Below are positions 1-12,207 of a stretch of 64,000 bases of DNA, piece by piece. Under the pieces are notes generated by a model. The model saw nothing but the letters and a program-made list of their open reading frames with translations, did not search any database and was not told where the DNA came from. Numbering within the stretch: the stretch's first letter is position 1; each line of letters begins with the position of its first letter. Source of the DNA: Adineta vaga (taxonomy: Eukaryota; Rotifera); contig CP075492.1 in assembly GCA_021613535.1 (NCBI GenBank), positions 806,001 through 870,000 of the forward strand. The letters run 5' to 3'. Both the position numbers and the translations under genes were made by a program.

Positions 1-679
1 TAAGTAAATATTTATTTACAAGAACAGGAAAAAAAGAACGTTAAATATATCCCTGTATAATAGAAGAAAGTAATCTACGTATTCATTTAATAAAAGTAAG
101 TAAAGATCTTCGTATTTAATGACGATCAAAGACATATTGTATCATACGAAATATAATAAAATCTATCGAGTATTTAACCATAGAATAATCATTAGATCAC
201 TTATCTAGTTTTTTTTCTTATGAGAACTTTATTAAAAAAAACAAATCTTAATGTTTTCTTAAAAGTACCAGAATCCTTTTATACAGTTACCTATACGGTA
301 TACCTTTTAATTAGACCGAAAAACAACAATATTATAATAGGATATGAGTTTTCTTTTACTTTTGTACACAGTCCCACGAATTACAAAAAGATCGGGTAGC
401 ATTTTTCAACATTCGAGCAAATGATGGTTTTTGAATATAAATTTATAAGCAAGGAAGGAAAGCAAAAGCTTTAACCTTTCAAAAGTCTTTGAAAATAGAT
501 TTAATCTCGCTTTTCTCCCTATAATACAAGTCGTAAAATACTGAATTTGCCACACAAAACATTGATTATTTTTATTGTATACTGTTTTATAAAAGTTTGT
601 ACTTTTCATAGTTAAACTTAATTAACAATATTATGGTATTCTTTCAAAGCAAAACGTAAACAAACTTAGTATTTATTCC
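1..679. other. AT-rich intergenic stretch
   Basis: No supported gene. The sequence is AT-rich with short open frames that lack splice context or protein character. It lies immediately upstream of the ADP-ribosyltransferase gene and presumably holds its promoter, but no specific element can be named. Confidence 0.5.
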
Positions 680-3436
680 ATGTCTTCAAGCGAATCAGAA
701 ACAACAGAAGATGAATGGTTGTCAAATAGTGATTACAAAGAATTGTTCGCAGATTCAGATGAGAGACATCTATGGAATAGAAGTGATGATAACAAAGATC
801 TGTACAACAGAATATCAATGAAATATGAAAGGATTAATCTTGAACATTATCAATTAATTTGGTGTGATGATGAAACAGATATATCCACTAATAAGATTTT
901 AATCGATCAATTACGAAAAATCATTGATTATACACTATTATTTCATGATGTCATCGAATGTAAAAATTTTCTGAAGCAGACAAAAGATGTTGATACATTT
1001 CTTATTTGTTCCTGTCAATTTGCCAAAAAATTTATATCAAAAGTTCATAAAATGAATCATATTAAATGTATCTATGTTATTCATTATCATGGGCGATTCC
1101 AGAATACTTTAATCACTAACTTTTCTAAGGTATGTTTGCTCGATAACATTTTATTCGTTTTAACAAAAACGAACCCATAGCGATTTTTCTGTCCCAGCTA
1201 TATTCCTAAAAGGAAAATATTTCATTTTTTTGTGGATGAGTTTGAGACTAAGTGCGTAGATGTGGGTGACAGAGAGGGTATCGATGATGGTTTGGATGTA
1301 TATGTGTTCCTCATTATTTGAACTCGGCCTCATCGAAACCGGTACCGTCAAAGTGTCATTTCTGTCTTGAGCCAATTGTATTCTATAGACTCAAAGTGAA
1401 GGACATTTTTTAAAGGACATTCGTTTACGTCTTCGACGAGATTATGTCATGAACGAAATTGTTGAATAGAAATTACGTCAACACTTTTTTATTATCCTTT
1501 TGTTACTTATTATTGTTAGGTAAAAGAAATCAAAGCTACAGATTTCAATTGTTTATTAAACTATCTTAGCAAAGACGTCGAAAATTGTTTACAACAGGCA
1601 AGAAATGATCTTTTCAGTGAACCTACTCGAAGTAATTATACAACCAATGGTGATTATTGTTCATGGTGGTGCATATTCGTTGATATGATTTGTTATTTAC
1701 CTTATTCAGATCAATGTCGCGAAAGATTTATTGAAATTTTCGAAAATTATTATCAAAATAATGAAACAAATATGAAAACATTAAAATTATTCAAAGAAAC
1801 ATATACATCTGAAAGTGCTCTAACATGGTATACACGTAATACATTTCTTTTTCGTATTCTGAATAACATACTTCGACAACATAATATTTCAATGACATTT
1901 ACTTTTGGTTTCTTTATACAAGATTTGTTTAATCAGTTAAAAAAAGAATATGAAAATTTCAAATGTAATCATTTAAATCAATCAACTATGAAAGTTTATC
2001 GAGCACAAAAATTATCATCGAAAGAACTTCTATATCTTAAGGAGAGACATCAACGCTTAGGTAATTATGATGAACCTATAAATAGTTTCCTTTCAGCAAC
2101 AATGGACCGTTCAGTTGCACTTACCTTATTAGATATATCAGATGACCATCGTGAAAATGATATAGAATATATTTTATTTGAAATTAATATTGATTTGAAT
2201 AATAACACAAAACCTTTCGCAAATATTACGTCATTTTCTATGATTAAAGACGAAGATGAAGTTTTATTTATGCAAGGTACTCGTTTTCGAATTTATCATA
2301 TTTCATATGATGAAAATATGAAATTTCATCTTATTAAACTCTATTTAACTGATTCTGATGAAGACATTCGAATTGACAATTTAATTCATAGAACTACGAA
2401 GCAAATATTGAAAAAATGTTTGGATATAATACCACAAAAATTATACCGAGCTAAAGAATCAGAAATAAGTACAATTTTTACAAAATTAAATGATTTATAT
2501 CCAAGAGAACGAGAATGGTTTGAAGCAATTAGATTACATTGTTTCGCTAGAATGAATATGATATATAATTGGACAGAAAAATTAATGTTATCTTATTATA
2601 AAGAAGCGATAAATATTTATGAAATATATTTGAATGATCAAGAACTCAATTGTGGTATTAATATAGCTCTTATTCATCTTGATATTGGTTATTATTATCA
2701 AATTAGAGATGTAGATGATTATTCTCTTATAAATGAACATTATGAACTTGGCATTATTGTTTGTGAATATTCATTAATTACAATGATCGACAAAGAAGCT
2801 CGAATAAAATTATATGAAACAATACTTAAAATTTTTGAACAAAAAGAAGAAATTGATTCAAATTGTATTTCAGATTATGTCAAATATCAAGAATTACATA
2901 TACAGGAAATGTTAAATTATTCGTCATTAAATAAATGTTACATTGGAAGATATCTTGTTGAATTAGCTGATAGACAAAACTCATTATTTCTATTTGAAAA
3001 GGCATTGAATAATTATCAGAAATCTATTGAACTGTATTATTTAAGTAATCCATTGAAAACAAATATAATTGCTGATATTTATGGAAAAATTGCTGAAATG
3101 TATATTGAACAAAAACAAGATTATAATAATGGTGCTCATTTCAAGAAAATACAGATCGAATATTTATTAAAATTTCAATTTCCAGATATGTCTAGTTTCC
3201 AAACTGATTTAATTATTATGGAGCAAAAAGAACAAATTGGTGAAAATCAACTAGAATTAGCAGATCTTTATATTAAATTATGTCAATATTCATTCGCTCA
3301 TGATATTTTGAATGATACTCAAATGTTATATGAAAGTATTAGGGAAATTTGTAATGTAGAAGATCAACTGGAAAATATTCAGCGAAGAATAACTGTAGTA
3401 ATGCAGAAATTATTAGAAGAAAAAGATAGACAATAG
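680..3436 (+). CDS. ART-fold ADP-ribosyltransferase with TPR-like tail
   Basis: Two exons (680-1129 and 1520-3436) are joined by a phase-0 intron with GT at 1130 and AG at 1518-1519. They give about 788 residues. The acidic N-terminus is followed by a module around residues 55-150 (starting LEHYQLIWCDDETD) that is common in front of bdelloid ART domains. The ART fold spans about residues 210-430 and shows the R-S-E order of arginine-type transferases: VYRAQ near residue 311, SFLSAT near 339-344 and DEDEVLF with the E-D-E pair near 395-397. The remainder is helical and resembles tetratricopeptide repeats (for example ALNNYQKSIELYY and ADIYGKIAEMYIEQ). The expected activity is transfer of ADP-ribose from NAD+ to protein side chains. 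No signal peptide is seen, so the cytoplasm is likely. The 390-bp intron is long for this window. The frame is intact. Confidence 0.85.
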
Positions 3437-4383
3437 AACTTATCGAAAAGTTTTAATAATTGATAAGAATTATTTTTCCACTCGATTAAACTTGTTTTTC
3501 TTACCTATGATCAGTGAAGAGAATAGAGAACGTGGGTGTCGATGTTTCTTCGCAATTTACACAGTCACATTCTGAACGATGTTCATCAGAGATTATTATA
3601 TGGCGCACCATTGATCACAATTCATAGATTAATCTGTCTAAAATTAACAAAATGAGACAATAATATAGGAAAGTTAACCGATTATTGTTACTGTTTTCTT
3701 TCTGTCTATGGCCTAAAACAAACTATGAATGAAAATTACTCAGAAGTAAAAACGAAATATCGTTAGTAATGTATATCTGTAAATATTTATCGTTTGTTTT
3801 TCATTCTAAAACAGAGGGTAAGGGTGTGGGTAGGAATTATTTTTGTATCCAGTTCCTCAGACACAAAATTGGATGAAATTTACTAAATATTTAAACATGG
3901 ATGAAATTCAGAATAGAAAGCATGTAAAAATATTTAAAAGATGTTTTATTTTCAAAAAGTTGTTAAAAGTATAATTTACATTTAATTTTGTTATAAGACT
4001 AATATTTTCGTCTTAGAATCAGCTGAATAGCTAAAACTGAATGATACTATAAAACCATTTGGGATGAATTGCGTATAATTTGATATCCAAGTACTATCTG
4101 AAAGAACAATGTTATCAAATATAAAGGCAGGACAATCAGTTCAATCAATTTATGTACCAAAAAAATTGTCTGATGAGAAACAATTTCATAAAAACTCGAG
4201 TTTTCAAAATCATAATTGATTATAGACCTTCGCTATAGTACTAAAAAATGGACTATGTGAATCATTTCATGCATTTGAGTTGTTTGGACTTAGAGAATAC
4301 TTATCTATGACTCATCTTAGATTACATTTTGCGTATATATTTCGATGTTGTTATCGGTGATGTTATTTCAAATTGAATAAAAC
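3437..4383. other. AT-rich intergenic stretch with one G-rich arm
   Basis: No gene is supported. At about 3814-3835 there is a GAGGGTAAGGGTGTGGGTAG stretch, an unpaired arm of the G-rich motif that recurs throughout this window. Confidence 0.45.
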
Positions 4384-5166
4384 ATGTTATTTCGTGTATT
4401 CATCGCATTTGCATTGTTTTATTCATTATCTGCTAAAATATCTTGTTATGATTGTTCATCAGTACGTGATATCTACAATTATATAGTTACGACTGATACA
4501 ATACCTAGAGCATTCGGTGATTGTCCAATAAGGAAAAATCAGGATATGTGTTATATCAGCTTACGATGGCTTTTGACTTCGAATCAAACTGGAATCTTTG
4601 TTAGGTCAATTGGTGATGGAATAAAAACGTCTTTTTCTGAGCATTTCCTTGGTGTTTCTGCCGATCTTATTCGTATCGATGAACAACGACAAAATTTACA
4701 ACATTCATTTACTTATTTTTGTTTAACTGATCGATGTAATGATATCAATACATTCAAACGTTTACTATATTCATTAACTATTACTGATCAATTTGTTGAT
4801 ATTAAAGATCGATTAATACCAGTTGAACCATTTGATGGTCATTGGTGTATGATGTTTTCAAATAAAACATCTAGTGATCCATGTGATATGGAAATATCAG
4901 TTGATCCATCAAATTGTATACAATGTTCGACACAATACATGCAAGATTCAATAGGAAATCGAATGTGTGCTGGCTGTTTTACTGATCGTATTCATGCACA
5001 ATCCTTATTTCGTTATATTAAATTTGATATGATCGATCGAACATCTATTGATCGTTCGTTCATTAACTGTCAATCAAACAACTGTAATGGAGTTGAAACA
5101 ATGCAATTAATTCGAGAAAAAAGTACAATTAAATTCAATTTTGATAAATTTTTCAATGACATATAA
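4384..5166 (+). CDS. Secreted Ly6/uPAR (LU)-like cysteine-rich protein
   Basis: A single exon encodes 260 residues. Residues 1-21 form a signal peptide (MLFRVFIAFALFYSLSAKIS) directly followed by CYDCSS. The cysteine pattern matches two LU/three-finger-like modules. The first runs from CYDC through CPIRKNQDMC to CLTDRCN. The second runs from CIQC through CAGC to CQSNNCN; the C-x(2-3)-DRCN/NNCN endings are the LU hallmark. No C-terminal hydrophobic GPI signal is obvious, so the protein is probably secreted. The start is the first ATG and the only one followed by a signal peptide. An AATAAA lies at 5192-5197, 25 bases past the stop, followed by a GC-rich hairpin. The ligand and function are unknown. 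Confidence 0.75.
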   Translation: MLFRVFIAFALFYSLSAKISCYDCSSVRDIYNYIVTTDTIPRAFGDCPIRKNQDMCYISLRWLLTSNQTGIFVRSIGDGIKTSFSEHFLGVSADLIRIDEQRQNLQHSFTYFCLTDRCNDINTFKRLLYSLTITDQFVDIKDRLIPVEPFDGHWCMMFSNKTSSDPCDMEISVDPSNCIQCSTQYMQDSIGNRMCAGCFTDRIHAQSLFRYIKFDMIDRTSIDRSFINCQSNNCNGVETMQLIREKSTIKFNFDKFFNDI

Positions 5167-5216
5167 AAGTAGATTAAGAATGGTATTTTAAAATAAACAT
5201 AAAACATCTTGTGAGT

Positions 5217-5281
5217 ATGGGCGTGAATGAAAGTGTCAATCTAAAGCTACATAATCACCTACACCCATACCCTCACCATCT
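5217..5281. repeat. GC-rich imperfect hairpin 3' of the LU gene
   Basis: The left arm GAGTATGGGCGTGAATG pairs imperfectly with the right arm ACACCCATACCCTCACC and ends in ATCTTGA. It starts about 50 bases beyond the stop codon and belongs to the dispersed hairpin family described in the findings. Confidence 0.55.
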
Positions 5282-5730
5282 TGAATTTTACAAACAACCA
5301 CTTTTATTATTGATCTGATTGATTTATTCTTATATAATCATCGCTTACGGACAATTTTTTTACCATAAACTGCATAACATACAGTAGCGAATGATACTCT
5401 GTTCTATCATGTCAAATGCAACAAATGTCTATTTTAGTATATCATTTTAAGTTTATGTATACTGAATGCGAAGAGAAGAAGCTATTAGTAACCATTTGGT
5501 TTTAAATACTTTTATATGAAGTATAGTTTTCTTTCAACATTCTACGTCATTGGAATAAAAACTGTGCATTATGAAGTATCTGAAAAGAGTAAAATGCAAC
5601 AAAACTTGAGCTAAGTGTATAATGAATGTTATTCCCTGTCTAAAATCTATGTTTTTAGTTTTCTTTATATACGTCTACTCATACCATCAATTAGTTGTTT
5701 CATCGATTCTTTTTACTGAACGAAGTTTCA

Positions 5731-8544
5731 ATGTCACTATTTATCAGTCTGAGTTTATGTTTAAGTTTCACGATTATTAAACAAATTTCAGGTAAATAAA
5801 TCATTATTCTGATCAAAAAGATTCGTCATACTGATCTATAAATCTCTTTCATTTAAGCTGTTTCATATAATCAACCAAAATTTTATTCAAATGTAACTTG
5901 GAATCCAAATGCAACGACGCTTGCCAATGTAAGCAAAGTTGGTTCAGCTCCTTTTGGTATTTTTATCAATACAAATAACACAATCTTTGTTACCGATACA
6001 ATGAACAGTCGTGTTCAAATATGGATGAATAATAGTATCAATCCAACGAAAACACTCTCGAATGGTGTGTACTATCCATATGCTCTTTTTGTTAATGATA
6101 ATGGTGATATTTTTGTTGATAATGGTTACTATGGACGTCGAGTAGACAAATTTGCATTTAATTCAAACACCAGTGTTTCTGTTATGCGGGTTAATTCATC
6201 ATGTTTGGGACTTTTTATTGATATTAATGATACTCTATACTGCTCAATGTATGATTCTAATCAAGTGATCAAAAAATGGTTGAATGATAACACGAATAAA
6301 ACTGTCATTGCGGCTGGTACAGGTATTGCTGGAACTACTTCATATCATCTATATGCTCCAAATGGAATATTTGTTGATATTAATTTTGATCTATATGTGG
6401 CAGATTGTTATAACAATCGAATTCAACTATTTCGATCAGGACGATTAAATGGAACCACTGTTGTAGGAGCTGCATCGCTAAATACGACAATTCTACTCTA
6501 CGGACCTACCAGTATTATTCTTGATATTGATAAATATCCGTTCGTTGCGGATCAATACAATCAACGTATTGTTGGTTCAGGACCAAATGGTTTTCGATGC
6601 TTATTTGGTTGTTCTGGTTCATATGGTTCAAATGCAAATCAATTAAATTATCCAACAACTTTAAGTTTTGATAGTTATGGAAACTTATATGTCACTGATA
6701 AAGATAATTCTCGTGTTCAAAAATTTTCTTTAGCGACTAATTTCAATGGTAATGATTAAATGTATTTTATCTTTGATCGAAAAAAGAATACTTTTTTTTA
6801 AATATAGGTCAAACAACGAACGCAATGGCATCAACACAAAGTCAAACTTGTAAGAGAAAACAATAGTTGCAATAATAAAATAATGATAAAAATATTTTTA
6901 GACAAAACCACAGTAACAACAGAATTAATCATTACTACAACATCGGTACCGATAACGACAATGATATCGACAACAGTTACACCAACAACTAATCTAATCA
7001 TGTCAACAAAATCAATAACTACGACAGCCACGCAAATCACTTCAACAGCACTTGAGACAACACCTAACCTACCCACGTCAACAGAGTCAATAACATCGTT
7101 GAAATCAACAAGTATAACAACAACAGTTGCTTCAATCATCACATCAATATCAATAACAACAATGATATCGACAACAGTCACATCAACAACTAATATAATC
7201 ATGTCTACAGAATCAGTGACCACTACAGCCATGCATATCATTTCAACAATAGTTGAGGCAACAACTAGCCTACCCACATCAACAGAGTCAAAATCATCGA
7301 TGAAATCAACAAGTATAACAACAACAGTCACACCAACAACTAATCTAATCGTGTCTACACAGTCAGTAACTACTGCAGTCGGACAAATCATCTCATCAAT
7401 ACCCATAACGTCAACTATTCCAACAATAGTGAAGACAACAGCTAGTTTTAGTATGTCAACAGAACGAATAATCTCAACAGTAGAATCGAGCGCACGAATC
7501 ATAATGGTGACAACTCCAAAAATATCTACAGCTAATGAAAGTAAGAACTTCTGAATACAACTTTAAAGAGATAGAGAGGGAAGAGTGATCTCAATTAGTA
7601 TAATTCTAAGAGTTTGTTTTTATATAGATAGTGCAACAATATTAGTATCAACTATAAGTGCAGGTAATATCAAATTATACACTGTGATATTTAAACTCTT
7701 TGTGTGTAGCATTATTCAGCATGCAGACAAGTGAGAGCAGAGTTATTTCTACTCCAGATGGTATGTAAACATAAAGAATAATTTAACTTATTGTTCACGT
7801 TCTTTGTATTCTTAAGGCGGATCATTATTAACTTCGAAACCATTTCCAAAACATCCAGTTTCTTATTACAACATATCAATGGCGTCGTGTAATCTTCTTA
7901 AACCTTGTCAAAATAATGGAACTTGTATGATTCATACTAATACGTTTTTTGGTTATATCTGTCAATGTTTACCTGGTTTCAATGGTATCGATTGTCAACA
8001 TGATAATCGAGTTTGTCAGCCAGATACTTGTTGGAATGAAGGTATTTTAAAAGGAATATAAATTCTAAAAATCTTTTTTTCATTTTATTTAGGTATATGT
8101 AATAAAACATCAAATATGACATTTAATTGTATATGTTTACCTGGTTGGGAAGGTATTTATTGTCAAAGAATGATTAATTATTGTAAGAATGTTAAATGTT
8201 TAAATCGAGGAATTTGTCAATCATTATTACGTAATTATACATGTCGATGCCTTGATGGACTGTATTTTGGTCGCTATTGTGAAGAAAGTACATCTAAAAT
8301 GCGTTTCCTTCCAATAATTTCAATATCCATTGCTTCGACTGCAATTATGGCTATGATAGGTGCTGCATTATTTGTTATTATAATGGATATTTTGAAATAT
8401 TTTCTTAATATTGATCCAGTTGATCCTATACGCAGAATACTTCGAAGAAGAAAACAAAAACCACCGATTATAAAAAAGACACCAATCGCTATACGATTTA
8501 CTTATGTTAATGAATCTTCTACGGTTCAAGAAACTCATTTCTGA
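5731..8544 (+). CDS. NHL-repeat / Thr-rich stalk / EGF single-pass membrane protein
   Basis: Eight exons (5731-5791, 5858-6748, 6808-6849, 6902-7540, 7628-7663, 7710-7760, 7817-8041, 8093-8544) keep one frame for 798 residues. All seven introns are phase 1 with GT/AG borders, typical of extracellular modular proteins. In order: a signal peptide (MSLFISLSLCLSFTIIKQIS); an NHL/beta-propeller region of about five repeats (units such as PNGIFVDINFDLYVADCYNN and TTLSFDSYGNLYVTDKDNS); a mucin-like Ser/Thr stalk of about 230 residues; three EGF modules (CQNNGTC...CQCLPGFNGIDC, CWNEGIC...CICLPGWEGIYC, CLNRGIC...CRCLDGLYFGRYC); a transmembrane helix (SISIASTAIMAMIGAALFVI); and a short basic tail. It is likely a cell-surface receptor or adhesion protein with an extracellular propeller. 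The ligand is unknown. Start and splice sites were chosen because every junction restores the frame. Confidence 0.85.
6902..7540 (+). repeat. Degenerate Thr-rich coding repeat (mucin-like stalk)
   Basis: This exon encodes blocks of the type TTMISTTVTPTTNLIMSTxS repeated three to four times with a unit near 150-190 bp, for example at about 6955-7010, 7160-7215 and 7320-7365. The internal DNA similarity points to tandem duplication inside the exon. The long open frame on the opposite strand is a by-product of the codon bias. Confidence 0.6.
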
Positions 8545-8574
8545 AAGAGTTACGATTTTATATTTAACTTTTTC

Positions 8575-8640
8575 CAGGATGAGTGTGAGTGAGGAGTTTT
8601 TGTCTTCTCTCACAATCCCCTTTACCTATGCTCACTGATA
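8575..8640. repeat. GC-rich imperfect hairpin 3' of the NHL/EGF gene
   Basis: GGATGAGTGTGAGTGAGGAG pairs loosely with the CTCTCACAATCCCC / TGCTCACTGATATCCTCAAG side. It begins about 30 bases after the stop codon and has the TCCTCAAG end seen in other copies. Confidence 0.45.
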
Positions 8641-8782
8641 TCCTCAAGTTAACAGAATTCTCACTATTTCCCATCATTAAATTCTATTTTTGACAAGCCT
8701 TCATTTGATATGAAATTTATTATATACTATAACTGCTGCAATAAAATTATTTTCCATCCTGTATCTTGGAGTATATGAGCAG

Positions 8783-8968
8783 TTGATCGCGCCTATATCT
8801 AAAGTACGTAATGATACATTAACTGGTTTAGGTATTGAATATTTTGATTTTTGCCCTATTCATTCACTTTTTTTCGATCGTAATAAAATTTCACTTGAAA
8901 ACGTTTGGAAAATTTTAATTGATCATAATAAAATCAAAGTGAGTGACATCATTTTAATAGATTTGTAA
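8783..8968 (+). other. Possible coding fragment, unknown
   Basis: A short open stretch contains protein-like sequence (FDFCPIHSLFFDRNKISLEN, then a helical WKILIDHNKIK) ending at a good donor GTGAGT near 8939. No partner exon was found downstream. It may be a remnant exon. No family is recognised. Confidence 0.2.
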
Positions 8969-9811
8969 CTTACAATTCTTTTCTATTCACATTCCCATTC
9001 ACAATCATATAGAAAATAAAATCTTATACATTATAATAATAGAAATAAAATTAAGAAAGTCAAATGCTCAGAGAAAATAAAATTAAAAGTAAATAACATA
9101 ATTCATTTCAAGAAGTGTTTATTTTGGTAACAGTTAAGAACGTTCTTCAGAGACAGTTCTCAGACTTTTTGTCTTTATGAAAATGTTCTCGGAAAAAGTT
9201 TTATCATCTACAAAAAATATTCTTTCAACTAATTTATTATATTTATGTACGTACGATATTTTGAACATAGATGGCTATTCGATCTGTCTTTAAAGAATTT
9301 TATCTGTGTACAGTGAGTTAACTTAGAGGAAAAATAATTTCAAAGTGATTGTTGAAGACGTTATAGTGATGGATGATGATATATCATAATTATTCTTATC
9401 CATATTGAGTGAATGTTTACCATTATTATCGTCTTCATCATTCATATTTTGAACTAATATTGTTGACTTTTTTTTAGTAAAAAAACATTTTTGTGAAGAA
9501 ATATTTCGTTAAGGACATTCTTGACTACATTCGAAGAAGGTTTTGTATATATAACTGTTTTGTTTAAAAAGAAATTCATCATCAAAATAAAACAATGTTT
9601 ATTCTAGTTTGAGTAAATAAACTGACAATCTCGACTGTCGAATGTTTTGTATATCTATAGCTTTCACGCAGACAAAAGAACACCTTTTAATGTATATTTC
9701 TTTTCAACGTCGATTTTTTCGACAGCATACAATTTGGCAAAGCATAAAGAAATATAACATGTGTGTCACTTTTAACAATAAAACAAAAACTATTAAGATT
9801 AGTCCTTCATC
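8969..9811. other. AT-rich intergenic stretch
   Basis: Nothing is supported here apart from low-complexity AT-rich sequence. The short open frame at 9642-9833 has no protein-like features and overlaps the start of the next gene. Confidence 0.45.
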
Positions 9812-10718
9812 ATGTCTAATACATCAACTGTAGAAGAATATTAATGTCCATTAACGCTTGATATAATGAATGATTCAGTTATAGCTGAAGATGGACATAG
9901 ATATGAACGATCTGCCATCACACAATGGATTAATCAGCAAGGTACAAGTCCTATCACACGTGCTCCTCTACAAATATCAGAATTACGACCAAATCGAGCT
10001 ATTAAAGATCTTATTGCCAAATATCGACAAAAATCTCAACGTCAAAAAACAATTGTGAGTGAAAAATAAATTCTGTTGCGGATTTTCCATAGTTTTCATC
10101 GGTTTTTAGCCGTCAGAAACATCTAGAATGCTATCAACTCCTCATGTTCCAACAAGTGTCTTTCTTCCAAATGTGCCAAACGAGATACTAACTTTGACAC
10201 GTCGATCTGAAACGAATGATAACTATTCACATTCAGATAGAACTAGACAAAACTATGGCATAAACTCTTGTTATTCTTCAGATTTGTTTTTATCGTCATT
10301 CAACAATCATCAGCATATTTATCAACCTCAAAATGATTTATCGAACATAACTGGAAGTAGAAGTAATTATGAACAAAGACAAAATATACGGGGCGAATCT
10401 GTTCATATCTCATCAAATACCATTTCTAATGATCATAACATTTCAACTATAACACTAGAAAGAGAAAGCAGAAGACGATTTTGCAATTTGATCTATCGAT
10501 ACCGTTATTGTATCGGTTTCTTTATCGCATTTATTATCCTTTCTATTGTTATCATCTTATCTGTTGTCTTGACAATTAAATTAAAACCCAAAACTACAAC
10601 AACAACGACGACCACCACCACAGTGCCACCCAAATCTAAATCATTTGATTCTATATATGTTGCTTTCATAATATGTTTTCTCATATTCTTATTTTATTTA
10701 ACATTTCCCAAAAGATGA
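9812..10718 (+). pseudogene. U-box E3 ligase-like membrane protein with a premature stop
   Basis: Exon 1 (9812-10054) and exon 2 (10110-10718) are joined at a phase-0 intron. Exon 1 encodes a U-box: CPLTLDIMNDSVIAEDGHRY, then ERSAITQWINQQGTSPITRA, then a typical LRPNRAIKDLI end. Codon 11 (9842-9844) is TAA, just before the first CP of the U-box. Starting at the next ATG (9866) would remove the first U-box strand. Exon 2 encodes a Ser/Asn-rich linker, a transmembrane helix (GFFIAFIILSIVIILSVVLT), a poly-Thr run and a second C-terminal hydrophobic helix. U-boxes recruit E2 enzymes, so this resembles a membrane-tethered ubiquitin ligase. The gene is otherwise open, which suggests recent inactivation or a shortened but expressed form. 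Confidence 0.7.
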
Positions 10719-11639
10719 TATCTTTCTTTGTTCGCATATCATTTTTTCTTCTTATGATAAAATCTTCGAACTATAGAACATATTTTCTCTGATATATTCT
10801 ATCTGATATAGAATGTAACGTGTGGTGTGAATGTATTCCATTATCAAATAAATCCGTCACAATATATGAAGTTCATTTTTGCTGTAGTTATTGTTGGTTA
10901 TTATTACTATTAACATGTTGATGAACTGTTCTCAATAATAAAAGCTAAAAAATATTTCTCTAAAATTACCCAGATAAAGATTAAACATTTCTTTTAAAAC
11001 TTCTCGCCCTGAGCCACATCCACTCCTCTCACCTTAGATTCAAAGTCGAGTTTTTTTTCTTCGATTATCTATCTGTTATCCTCTCATTTCAATGCAGACA
11101 CGTTCTTCTTATGTAATTAAATTTTTTGCTCAGTTTCTCGGAACAATATAAAACGGTTAGTGTTTTTTCTTTCTTTTTAATTTCTGTTACTTCAACGAGT
11201 ATTACTTAAATAATCACCGAAAAAGCTAATCATTTTATTTAATTGATTTTCTTTTGTTATGTAAAAACATGTATTTTTTGAAATCATAAATGATATAATT
11301 TGAGAACAAGATTTGAGGAAATTTATTTTAGTTAATAAAAATCTTTCCAAGTCTAGACATTGAAATTCCGACTTTCTGACTCTGACATCTGTCAAGACAG
11401 ATTTTAAAATAGATAGATAAACTGACATTAAAAAACTTCATGAAACTAATTTATTTTGTAATCTTATAATATCGATGAAAATCATAAAATTAATTGAAAA
11501 TTATGAGTATTTTTAACATCAATTTACATATTATATTATCTAAAGTAGATGTTCTCCTTTTGTTTAAGCTATACTCAAACTATAAATGACATGACACTCA
11601 TTCTCATTCAATGACAATCTGGGTTTTTTTTGTAATATT
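10719..11639. other. Intergenic stretch
   Basis: No gene is supported. A pyrimidine-rich CACATCCACTCCTCTCACC stretch near 11019-11037 is a possible single arm of the recurrent GC-rich hairpin family. Confidence 0.4.
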
Positions 11640-12207
11640 ATGTCACAAATATTTTTGAATAATAATACATTCATTATGAAAATAACATTACGAAATTCTG
11701 ATTCAATAATTGTAACTCTTGAATTTATTAAACAAAATTTTATTATTTATCTTCCACTTATTTTAACAATTTTTGGTGGAATTGATTTTATTGGAAATTT
11801 ATTTACTTTTTTCTTCATTTATTGATATTATTAATCTTTTACCAAATTATTTATATTCTCAATATGTAAATGTACTTTCATTAATAACTAATACTTATTT
11901 ATGGAAAATAAAACTTTTTGGTTTAGTTTTCTTACCTCAATTATCTGAAAATCTATTAATTTTATGTACAATTGATCGTTATGCTGGTACACGTCAATTA
12001 ACTTCATCAATACGACGTCTAAGACAATTAAAAATGGTTCCATATCTTATAGCTATGTCACTTTATGATTCAACTTTATATGATATTGATTCAATATTAA
12101 ATACTATTTTATATATTACTATTCAGGGTATAATAACACTATTTACAATGTTATCTATTGTTTTATTAACATATAAAAACATTCGATTAAGTCGTCAACA
12201 TGTATAG
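11640..12207 (+). pseudogene. Rhodopsin-like 7TM receptor fragment
   Basis: Two frames together encode the first part of a 7TM receptor of the type abundant in rotifers. They show an N-terminal tail, TM1 (YLPLILTIFGGIDFIGNLFT), then a frame change near 11810 into TM2, TM3 ending in CTIDRYAGTR (a DRY-like motif), a basic intracellular loop (SSIRRLRQLK), TM4 and TM5. TM6 and TM7 are not found downstream. The frame change, the shortened TM1-TM2 region and the missing C-terminal half make it a pseudogene. Confidence 0.65.

Noticed and set aside
6831-7502. Long minus-strand open frame opposite the Thr-rich exon
   Set aside because: It is the mirror of repetitive ACA/ATC codons; the plus-strand frame is supported by signal peptide, splice phases and domain order.
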